Shown here: positions 42,781 through 50,091 of the stretch, one piece after another
How positions within the stretch are numbered: position 1 is the stretch's first letter
Layout of the letters: each line of letters starts with the position of its first letter
Assembly (NCBI GenBank): GCA_945882655.1
Contig: CAMCWL010000004.1
Coordinates: 1-53,312, forward strand
Direction: 5' to 3'
Length of the DNA: 53,312 nucleotides
Source: Opitutus sp. GAS368
GTDB taxonomy: Bacteria; Verrucomicrobiota; Verrucomicrobiia; Opitutales; UBA953
Notes under the pieces: model-generated
Told to the model about the DNA's origin: nothing
The model's input: the letters and a program-made list of their open reading frames with translations, nothing else
The model's database searches: none
Program-made: the position numbers and the translations under genes

Positions 42781-43151
42781 ATAATTGGGGTAAATTCTGG
42801 GATGGCAAAACTTGGCGTACCTTAGTCATGAATGGCGGAAAAAGTCGTAGCCAGCCCGGCCGCCCCCTCTAACGGGTTCGGGCCGGCCAGCGACTAGGGC
42901 TACGCCTCCAACTGGACCGAGTTCTCCGAGGCCGACTTCGGCGGCGGTTTCACCCTGCCCGTGCGCCTGGATTTCCTAAACGAACACAACATCGGGATAT
43001 GCCCGATTGTATAACAACGCCGGTGCCGCCGAAGCCACACATGCAGGACACATAGGCGGAGCCGGCGACGCAACTAGAGGACTAGGACCTTGGGCATAAC
43101 TGCCATAGGCTTCCGGCGTAGGTAGACAACCATGCGACCAGATCAACTCAG
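42781..43151. other. Intergenic relic region downstream of the truncated stalk gene
   Basis: Contains a broken reading frame (listed separately at 42832-43014). A second short frame (about 43010-43099) reads NNAGAAEATHAGHIGGAGDA. No intact gene, tRNA or strong terminator seen. Confidence 0.5.
42832..43014 (+). pseudogene. Probable decayed gene fragment with in-frame TAG
   Basis: ATG at 42832 reads MAEKVVASPAAPSNGFGPAS, then Asp and TAG at 42895-42897. The same frame continues GYASNWTEFSEADFGGGFTL and PVRLDFLNEHNIGICPIV to TAA at 43014. Codon use (GGC, GCC, CTG, GTG) is chromosome-like on both sides of the TAG, which suggests former coding DNA. Family not recognised; it might be a remnant of a lost tip or partner gene of the stalk protein just upstream. 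Confidence 0.4.
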
Positions 43152-43793
43152 TCACTTGCGACGCTTGAGCAGCCACCACAGCAGGCCACCAGCCGCGATC
43201 AACACCGAGATGACAATCCACAGCCATGGAAATTCTTGCTCCAGTGAAAGCTTAGAAGGATTACCAGGCAACACTGCCGACTGATTCTCATTACTACCCG
43301 AAGGTGTCTGGAGCGATTTAGGCTTTAGATCGCGCTTCTTATTTGCAGCTACAGCTACGAAAGGTTTGTCCACGCCCGGACTTCCCTCCTTGAACTCCAA
43401 TTCTGTCTGTGAAAAGAGCAGGGTATATTTTGTCTCTTCCAGCTCCTTGCCAAAGGATCTAGCGTCAAAGGCGGATGTGACTTCATATACATTGCCAGAA
43501 CCGACTCTCTTAATTGAAATCCAACTGTGCCTTTCTACGAAATGGACTTCCTCGAATCCGGGGGTAAGGCTTATGGTTTCCCCCTTTTCAAGCAGTACGC
43601 TCACTCTACCATCTTTAACATAGTTAACATATGAAATACGCACACCGTTTGGATCGAGGGTAATCGTAATGCGCCCAGGGGCGACTGTTACATTCGAAAA
43701 ATATTTACCTAGAACAGTTTTTAGTTCTGGTTCTGAGCAAAATGCTGCCTTCACAAAGCAGAGCATTAACAGGACGATTGTGATCTTCTTCAT
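43152..43793 (-). CDS. Secreted, C-terminally anchored partner of the 43798 stalk protein
   Basis: 213 aa from the ATG at 43793 (MKKITIVLLMLCFVKAAFCS, signal peptide). The start lies 4 bp after the stop of the large stalk gene, so the two are one operon. The body is beta-rich (GRITITLDPNGVRISYVNYV, KGETISLTPGFEEVHFVERH), followed by a Ser/Asn/Pro linker and a C-terminal TM (WLWIVISVLIAAGGLLWWLL) ending KRRK. Architecture resembles the small coiled-coil anchored proteins but the sequence is unrelated. It may hold or modulate the neighbouring secreted protein. Low GC for the region. Confidence 0.72.
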   Translation of the reverse strand: MKKITIVLLMLCFVKAAFCSEPELKTVLGKYFSNVTVAPGRITITLDPNGVRISYVNYVKDGRVSVLLEKGETISLTPGFEEVHFVERHSWISIKRVGSGNVYEVTSAFDARSFGKELEETKYTLLFSQTELEFKEGSPGVDKPFVAVAANKKRDLKPKSLQTPSGSNENQSAVLPGNPSKLSLEQEFPWLWIVISVLIAAGGLLWWLLKRRK

Positions 43794-43797
43794 GGAA

Positions 43798-46700
43798 TTA
43801 AGGTTTGGGCCCAAACCGGCGGAAACTCTGACAACCAGGATTGGCCCAGTCTAGTGTTGGATAGATTCCAATGCTGTGCGTCATCTCTATCTTCCTACAG
43901 CGCACCTCACTGTCGCCGTAAGTTGAATACTGCGTTTGACGTGTTGCAGTAGCCACGTTGTAGGTGTCAGCGTTCAAGGGGTCGGACTTTATGCCATCTA
44001 AATGTGGCTCATCTGAATCATCTACATCATCACGGTCGTCATCTTGCCAAAATGGAAACCAGCCACTACGACTATAAAGAGCCAGATGATGAAGTTCATG
44101 CGCTACTATTTCCGCGACGCACTGTATCCCTCTGCCTTGTCCTGTGACCGTGATCGTTCCATAGGTTGATTTAAGAGTATGAGTCCCATCGTTTTCTTCT
44201 GGAGCCATTCTTCCAAGCCTTATGGTTTTTTCTCTGCGCAATGCTATGCCGTAGCCTAATACATTATGATCATATTTGGCGGTATCAGGAATTCCGCACA
44301 CCTGTCCGTCTTTCCAGTAGAAAAACCAATTTGGGACCGTGCCGGAACCTTCACCTGGATGGTTCATCCAATCCTTCGGGAAGAACACCTCGAACCTCGC
44401 TTCTCCGGCATTGCTGCTGCCATGCTTCACGCGTGCTGTCTTTAACCCAAAGTCTGAGTTGTTCCGTGGGAGCCCCGTGTAGGTCGCCGTAGCTGTGATG
44501 AACTCTCCGCTCACAGTGGCTTTACCTCCGGGGTTTGCAGCATCCCATGCGAATGTCGAGTTACCGATGGAATCCAATGCGAAGTTTAACTTGGCCTGTT
44601 CGTCAGCCGGCATCGAACCGATGCCCGTCACTTTAGCTTTCAACTTCACCGTCAACACTCCGACTTCGGCCGCGCTGTAAGTGAACTCATTGGCACCGTC
44701 GGGGATGTTTGCTGGAGTGATACCAGCATCGACAGGAGCCTTCACCGGATCTCCTGATGGAGTGATAAACTCCACCTTTACCACCTGAATCGTCAGCGTA
44801 CCCGGTGCGGTTGACGAAGAATCGGCCGACGACCAATCATAGTTCAGGGTGATGCAATCCGTCGCGCCGCATCCGGGCGGCCGATGTGCTTCGCGGTATT
44901 CGCCGGACTCCGGAAACTCATATTCCAGCTTCACCTCGCCGGCCCTCGTCCCCTCGACCCAATACTGCCACCCGTCACCCTGCTTAAGGACGAATCCCGT
45001 CCCACTGCTATAGACGCAGTCTTCTTCATTCCCTCGGACGGCATGGATCCTCACCTCGCCAGCGCCGCTCGACCGGATTACGATCGACCGCTGACCGTTA
45101 GCATAACCGTCCGGAAGGGATATCGCCAGGGGCATAAGACCCTCGGTCTTCGGCGCACCTTCTCCGCCAGCCTTCAGCGTCACAGTCTCAAAATCACGCT
45201 TGGACTCAGGCGTCCATGGGCCGGTCAGCTCGTCGAAGTTATCATTGAGCAGGACGAACGAGGATGCGGAAACAGACGGTGCGGACGGCCAGGTGCAAGT
45301 GCATGAAGGACCCGGCTCAGGTTCCGGGAGCTTGGGATAAGGCTCAACGTCGTCGAAATTTCTGATTATGTCCCCGTCGGCATCTTCGTTGGCCGAACCG
45401 CCAGGCCAAGGCAGTTCGTTATGGGGACTGACGTTATACGGATCATCCTTGGCAGGGTCGATGCTGTCGGCCAGACCATCGCCGTCGGTATCAGGGTCCG
45501 TGACCGGGGAATTGCCGTCGTAGAAGTCCTCCGGATACCGATCGAAGAAGTTGAGCCTGCCGTCGTTGTCGAGGTCGCCGAGCGCTTCGGTCCCGTACCA
45601 GTTACGGTCGTTATAGGAGCTGTAGTTCATCGGGTCTCCCGGCGCCGGGTCGGAAAGGTCAGGAATGCCGTCCATGTCCGCGTCGGCAGTGCCGTTCATG
45701 CTGTCGTTCGGCCAGACATCGAAGAAGTTCGGGACGCCGTCCCCGTCGAAATCACCGAGGGCGTCAGACGGCCAGCTGGTCATGTTGTGCCGGCTGTAGT
45801 TACTTTGATCTACGGGAGCCGGATCGACGAACGTAAGCAGACCGTCTCCATCAAAATCACCCTCAGGCGAACCAAAAGGCTCCAAATCCCAGAAGTTTTG
45901 CACTCCGTCGGAATCCATATCGCCGCGGACGTCGGCGTACCACTCTAGTCCGTTTAACGGGCTGAGGTTCTTCGGGTCGGTTTGCGCCGGGTCGCTGACG
46001 TCCGGGATGCCGTCCTGGTCGAAGTCCGCGTTGTCGTAGGGGTCGTTCGGATAGGGGTCTTGCGAATCCGGCCGTCCGTCACCGTCCGTGTCGGGCTCAG
46101 GCTGCGGATCTCCGCCGCCACCCGTGCCACCGTTGGTTGCGTCATAGGGGTACGGATCCTGCGAATCCATGATCCCGTCGCCGTCCGCATCGCCATTTCC
46201 GTTGTTCGGATCGTTCGGGTACGGGTCGGAAGAATCAGGGACGCCGTCGGCGTCGGAATCCGGCCCGGAGTAGCTGCCGTTATAATAATCGTAGGGATAG
46301 GGATCCTGGAAATTGGCGATGCCATCTAAGTCCAAGTCGCCGACAGCGTCCGCATACCACGACGTGCCGTTGTAGATGCTGAAGTTCAGCGGGTCGGCCA
46401 GGGCCGGATCCTGCGCGTTAGGAATACCGTCGCCGTCGGTGTCGGCCGACGGGCTGTCCCATTCGGGCGGCAGGTTGCCGTTGGTCGGATCGTAGGGCCA
46501 AGGATCCGTGAAGTTCGGGTTCCCGTCGCCGTCGGCGTCGGCTAGGGCGGCCGTATACCAAAGACCCCCGTTGATAGGGCTCAGGTTGGTGGGGTCAGTG
46601 GGCGCCGGGTCTTCGGCATCAGGGATACCGTCGCCGTCCATGTCGGAGACCGGCATGTTGCCGTTGTAAAAGTCGTACGGAAACTGGTCGTAGAAATTCG

Positions 46701-47661
46701 AGATACCGTCGCTGTCGGCGTCGCCGCGGGCGTCCCCCTGCCAGCTGACGCCGTTGGCGGCGCTGAAGTTATAATAATCCCAAGGCGACGGATCGGATGA
46801 GTCCGGGATGCCGTCGCCATCCGCGTCGGGTTCAGAGGGGACGTATCCGTTGCCGCTGTCGTAGGGATAGGCGTCGTAGAAATTGGCGATGCCGTCGGCG
46901 TCGGAGTCGCCGAAGGCATCCGCGCCCCAGGAGATGCCGTTGGAGAAACTGTAGTTCGAGTAATCATTGGGGTTCGGATCGGAGCCATCCGGGATGCCGT
47001 CATGATCTCCGTCCGTAACCGCATCCCAGCGCGAGGCGTCGTAAGGATACCAGTCGTGGAAATTAACGACGCCGTCGCCGTCCGCATCAGCCAAGGCGTC
47101 GCCCAGCCAGGGAAAACCGTTGGCCGGACTGATGTTATAAGGATCACCAGGAGCTGGGTCGACGGGGTCGGGGATGCCATCGTCGTCACTGTCAGGGTCG
47201 ACGGCTGGGCCGCCGGCTCCATAAGGGTCTGCGTCCGTGAAATTCGGGATGCCGTCGCCGTCGGCATCGTCCATGGCGAAGGCGCCCCAGTCGATGCCGT
47301 TGGCCTGACTGGAATTCGAGGAGTCCAGAGGCAGCGGGTCGAAGGCGTCCCACAGGCCGTCACCGTCGGTGTCCGCCACGAAAGGGTCGGTGCCGATCGC
47401 CAGCTCCTGCGCGTTGGAAAGCCCGTCGCCGTCGATGTCGTCCGAGAAAGCGTCCAGTTCGGCCAAGGTGAACACGCGGCCGCTCAAGGGGTCGACCCAG
47501 GAGTCGGGTTGCCCGTCGCTGTTGGCGTCGGCCCAGAAGGCCAGCAAGGCCGGGACAGGCGAGAGCAGCGCGATCAGCATGATCGCAAGGGCACGACGCC
47601 AGGCCGGCTGGCCAGTGCGTACGGCTCCGCCGTGCGCGGAGTCCGATAACATGGTCTTCAT
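43798..47661 (-). CDS. Giant secreted TSP3-repeat stalk protein with HELHH zincin-like tip
   Basis: 1287 aa. Signal region RRALAIMLIALLSPVPALLA, then a short EF/dockerin-like start (SDDIDGDGLSNAQELAIGTD) and TSP3-like calcium-binding repeats to about residue 785. A linker domain follows (SASSFVLLNDNFDEL, SSGAGEVRIHAVRG) that is shared with the 50088 protein. The C-terminal 350 residues are unique and contain IVAHELHHLALYSRSG at about 1185-1200, a His-Glu-x-x-His zincin motif, with a later EPHLDG and an acidic DDDRDDVDDSD stretch. Likely an extracellular protein with a metallopeptidase-like tip; catalytic activity is inference. Divergent from paralogue 2 and followed by its partner at 4 bp. 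Confidence 0.88.
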   Translation of the reverse strand: MKTMLSDSAHGGAVRTGQPAWRRALAIMLIALLSPVPALLAFWADANSDGQPDSWVDPLSGRVFTLAELDAFSDDIDGDGLSNAQELAIGTDPFVADTDGDGLWDAFDPLPLDSSNSSQANGIDWGAFAMDDADGDGIPNFTDADPYGAGGPAVDPDSDDDGIPDPVDPAPGDPYNISPANGFPWLGDALADADGDGVVNFHDWYPYDASRWDAVTDGDHDGIPDGSDPNPNDYSNYSFSNGISWGADAFGDSDADGIANFYDAYPYDSGNGYVPSEPDADGDGIPDSSDPSPWDYYNFSAANGVSWQGDARGDADSDGISNFYDQFPYDFYNGNMPVSDMDGDGIPDAEDPAPTDPTNLSPINGGLWYTAALADADGDGNPNFTDPWPYDPTNGNLPPEWDSPSADTDGDGIPNAQDPALADPLNFSIYNGTSWYADAVGDLDLDGIANFQDPYPYDYYNGSYSGPDSDADGVPDSSDPYPNDPNNGNGDADGDGIMDSQDPYPYDATNGGTGGGGDPQPEPDTDGDGRPDSQDPYPNDPYDNADFDQDGIPDVSDPAQTDPKNLSPLNGLEWYADVRGDMDSDGVQNFWDLEPFGSPEGDFDGDGLLTFVDPAPVDQSNYSRHNMTSWPSDALGDFDGDGVPNFFDVWPNDSMNGTADADMDGIPDLSDPAPGDPMNYSSYNDRNWYGTEALGDLDNDGRLNFFDRYPEDFYDGNSPVTDPDTDGDGLADSIDPAKDDPYNVSPHNELPWPGGSANEDADGDIIRNFDDVEPYPKLPEPEPGPSCTCTWPSAPSVSASSFVLLNDNFDELTGPWTPESKRDFETVTLKAGGEGAPKTEGLMPLAISLPDGYANGQRSIVIRSSGAGEVRIHAVRGNEEDCVYSSGTGFVLKQGDGWQYWVEGTRAGEVKLEYEFPESGEYREAHRPPGCGATDCITLNYDWSSADSSSTAPGTLTIQVVKVEFITPSGDPVKAPVDAGITPANIPDGANEFTYSAAEVGVLTVKLKAKVTGIGSMPADEQAKLNFALDSIGNSTFAWDAANPGGKATVSGEFITATATYTGLPRNNSDFGLKTARVKHGSSNAGEARFEVFFPKDWMNHPGEGSGTVPNWFFYWKDGQVCGIPDTAKYDHNVLGYGIALRREKTIRLGRMAPEENDGTHTLKSTYGTITVTGQGRGIQCVAEIVAHELHHLALYSRSGWFPFWQDDDRDDVDDSDEPHLDGIKSDPLNADTYNVATATRQTQYSTYGDSEVRCRKIEMTHSIGIYPTLDWANPGCQSFRRFGPKP
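45880..46660 (-). repeat. Segment of high nucleotide identity to 52515-53295 (stalk duplication)
   Basis: Aligned by eye at an offset of about 6,635 bp. Within 46421-46640 and 53056-53275 most positions agree, and the encoded stalk sequence is almost the same (for example GLWYTAALADADGDGNPNF in both). Identity falls off below about 45,880. The right-hand partner runs to the window edge. Confidence 0.85.
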
Positions 47662-47830
47662 GTGCGGGAAAAGCCGACGGGGCGGTCGGCGGGGGTGACC
47701 CCAGCATCAAACCGAGCGGAGGTTATTCAAGCGTTTTATAGACCGTCAGTATTTACAAATTTATTACAAATCCACACGGTATCAGTCCCGTTGACAGGCT
47801 TAGGCGGAAGGACCACCCTGCCCGCACCCC

Positions 47831-48370
47831 ATGAGAAGCCTCTTGCTCGCCTGCTGCCTCGGCCTGTCGGCCGTCTGCGCTACCCTTTCCGGCCAGGTCG
47901 CCCCGAAGTCCCCGGCAGACGCACCCCTTGCCCCCGATGAGGCCAAGAAGCTGCAAGCCGTGATGGCCAAGGCCACCGCTTCGCCGGAAGCCAAGGCCGC
48001 GGAGGAGAAACTCCGGAAGGCACGCGAAGAACTCGCCAAGGCCACGCAGGCCTACCAGACGTCCGTCGAGAAGGCCGCGATCGACGCCGACCCGGCAGCC
48101 GCCCCCGTCATCGAGAAGACCCGACGCCTCCAGCAGGAGGCACTAGCCCGCCGCAGCGCGGGCAAGCCCGCCGGCAGCTCAGCGGTCGCCTCCGCGCCCC
48201 GTCAGGCGCCTCGAGTCGCCGCACCGTCCCAGGTAGGCCAGCCGATCGCCACCGCCCGCGCCACGACGGGTTTCCCCCGGCCTTCGGAACTATTCGACAA
48301 CTGGGCCGCCGTCGGCCTGCTCATCGCGTTGGGCGTCATCGCCGTGCTGCTCCTGCGCAAGCGCGGCTGA
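47831..48370 (+). CDS. Small surface-anchored coiled-coil protein, paralogue 2
   Basis: 179 aa. Signal peptide MRSLLLACCLGLSAVCATLS, then APDEAKKLQAVMAKATASPE, a coiled coil (AEEKLRKAREELAKATQAYQ), an Ala/Pro linker and a C-terminal TM (AAVGLLIALGVIAVLLL) ending RKRG. Every element matches the 40181 protein in order and spacing, including the Phe-x-x-Trp before the TM (SDFLDSW there, SELFDNW here). It is divergent from the 1287-aa stalk gene (169 bp gap), as paralogue 1 is from the 638-aa one. Its high GC fits the flanking stalk DNA. Function unknown. Confidence 0.78.
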   Translation: MRSLLLACCLGLSAVCATLSGQVAPKSPADAPLAPDEAKKLQAVMAKATASPEAKAAEEKLRKAREELAKATQAYQTSVEKAAIDADPAAAPVIEKTRRLQQEALARRSAGKPAGSSAVASAPRQAPRVAAPSQVGQPIATARATTGFPRPSELFDNWAAVGLLIALGVIAVLLLRKRG

Positions 48371-48759
48371 GACGAGGACAAAAAAGGCTCAAGGCCTGTG
48401 GCGGATGGCAAGCGGAGCGCCCTGTTGGCTTTGGTCCTCGATCTCCCGAAAGCCATTGGACAAATATTGGACAAGATAAGGGGCTCTTTTGGCAGAACCT
48501 GCCTAACCGTGCAAAAGCCGAAGCCCCATTTCACTGGGATTTCACGGTTAAAGTGGCGGAGAGAATGGGATTCGAAATCCGTTCCTCATAACGTAAACCT
48601 TAGTGTTTATTGATGTTCGCCGTTTCGTTAGACAAAACATTGGACAACTTTACGACTAAATCAGCCTAATCCTGCAGAACGTGCAGAGGCAAGGGAGTTT
48701 CGCGCGTAACAATTCCGGAGAAAGGGAGGATGGACTTGATCGGGTCACTATCCAATTGC
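48371..48759. other. Intergenic relic region with tRNA-Ser 3'-end-like sequence
   Basis: No intact gene. At 48554-48576 the minus strand carries TTCGAATCCCATTCTCTCC followed by GCCA, matching 20 of 23 bases of the tRNA-Ser 3' end at 35144-35166. The rest of a tRNA is absent. ATTGGACAA occurs three times (about 48456, 48467 and 48641), spaced unevenly. These are plausible traces of a former tRNA-targeted insertion. Confidence 0.55.
48554..48576 (-). repeat. tRNA-Ser 3'-end fragment (possible att relic)
   Basis: 23 bp on the minus strand covering a T-loop, part of the acceptor and CCA, 3 mismatches to the intact tRNA-Ser(GGA). The T-stem cannot pair, so it is not a functional tRNA. Orientation is opposite to the intact gene. 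Confidence 0.6.
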
Positions 48760-50091
48760 TCAGTAAAACAGATCGAGCTTGAACAAGCCCTCCCATCCTC
48801 TCGTTTCGGCCAGGAACTGCGAGGTTTCCATGACATGCTTATCACCGTTAAACATTATTTCTGCCAACGAAGCGGAGGATGAATCGTCAAACAACATCAA
48901 CGCCTTTCCTGTCGTCGTGAACAAGGTGTCTTCAAACGTTCTGCGTTTCACCTGAACTGAACGGGCCACATCCCAGAGAGCATTACGTGCCGACTCGCTC
49001 CCGATCTTCGCCAAAAGCACGATGGCAGTCCTGCTGAAGCGCACGTTGTCAGCGTCGATGGCGATGTCTCGAAGCACCGGAACTGCTAAATCGGGCGTAA
49101 CAGCTTCAATGCCGTGCTCGAGCACAAACACTGCGTTGTCATCCCAGGCAGGCGTTATCTCGCCAAACACCTTGGGCTTCATGCCTGGCTTGTAGGTGCC
49201 GTCGGCATTCAGCGGCTGCGGCAGTCCCGACACTCTCTTGGCCACTTCTATAAGCCGCTGCTGAGCCGCCACATCACCCTGGCTTGCAAGCACTACATCC
49301 GCTGCGTGTTTCACCTTATTAGTGCTGCCTTCCTGTGATATCTCATGCATGAGAGCAGTCACGCTCGGGTCACGGATATTTTTCAGCATTAAGATGGCAT
49401 CGACAGACATGCTCGGCTCTCGCTCGTTCACCGGGAGCAAATACCTCACTGAGTCTGCATCGCCAAGCTGTGCGAGCACTTGAGCGGCGACGTACACATC
49501 AACCTCACTATCCACTTTGCTCGTGAGCAGAGCTTTGATTCTCGGTAGATATTGTGTTGGATTCTGACTCGCAAAGTCCTTCAGGAAGACCCCCCACCAC
49601 TTAGCCGAATCAGGACCTTCAATCTTGCTCATCACAAAATCGAACCCTCGCTTATCGCCAAAGGAGCAAAGAACCTGGGCGGCCACCAGCTGCACATTCA
49701 TATCCGCGTCATGCAGCAGGCCTGCCACAAGTGGCAATGCCTCAATAATTTCGTGCGTCTGCACTCGTCCTAACCATCTCAGCAAGTCCTTACCGCCTTG
49801 AAGTCCTTTCAAAGCATTCTCAATCTGTGCATTGCCGTGAAAAGTTCTGATCATTGATTCACGACGTGCATAGTAATCGCGAGCTGCGGACGGAAAGAGT
49901 TTGGGATCACGCGATGCATCATAACGATGCAGACGATCTTTCGTGATTGAAACAGAGGGTGCGAATCGAGGAACGGGGGATAACCAAACCTTGTTTGGTT
50001 GATCTCGTCGTGATTCGCGTTGCCACAAAAGCGCACCCGTCAAAGCCACACAGATTCCGACGAGTATGATCAAGTAGGTTTTCTTGCTCAT
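48760..50091 (-). CDS. Membrane-anchored HEAT-repeat partner of the 50088 stalk protein
   Basis: 443 aa. N-terminal TM/signal anchor (KTYLIILVGICVALTGALLW). Residues about 95-420 consist of HEAT-like helical pairs, for example LPLVAGLLHDADMNVQLVAA, QVLCSFGDKRGFDFVMSKIE, VAAQVLAQLGDADSVRYLLP and RTAIVLLAKIGSESARNALW. Such repeats bind proteins. The start codon overlaps the stop of the upstream stalk gene (ATGA), so the two are translationally coupled. Unlike the partner of the other stalk gene it has no C-terminal anchor, so the partners are unrelated in sequence and fold. Confidence 0.8.
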   Translation of the reverse strand: MSKKTYLIILVGICVALTGALLWQRESRRDQPNKVWLSPVPRFAPSVSITKDRLHRYDASRDPKLFPSAARDYYARRESMIRTFHGNAQIENALKGLQGGKDLLRWLGRVQTHEIIEALPLVAGLLHDADMNVQLVAAQVLCSFGDKRGFDFVMSKIEGPDSAKWWGVFLKDFASQNPTQYLPRIKALLTSKVDSEVDVYVAAQVLAQLGDADSVRYLLPVNEREPSMSVDAILMLKNIRDPSVTALMHEISQEGSTNKVKHAADVVLASQGDVAAQQRLIEVAKRVSGLPQPLNADGTYKPGMKPKVFGEITPAWDDNAVFVLEHGIEAVTPDLAVPVLRDIAIDADNVRFSRTAIVLLAKIGSESARNALWDVARSVQVKRRTFEDTLFTTTGKALMLFDDSSSASLAEIMFNGDKHVMETSQFLAETRGWEGLFKLDLFY

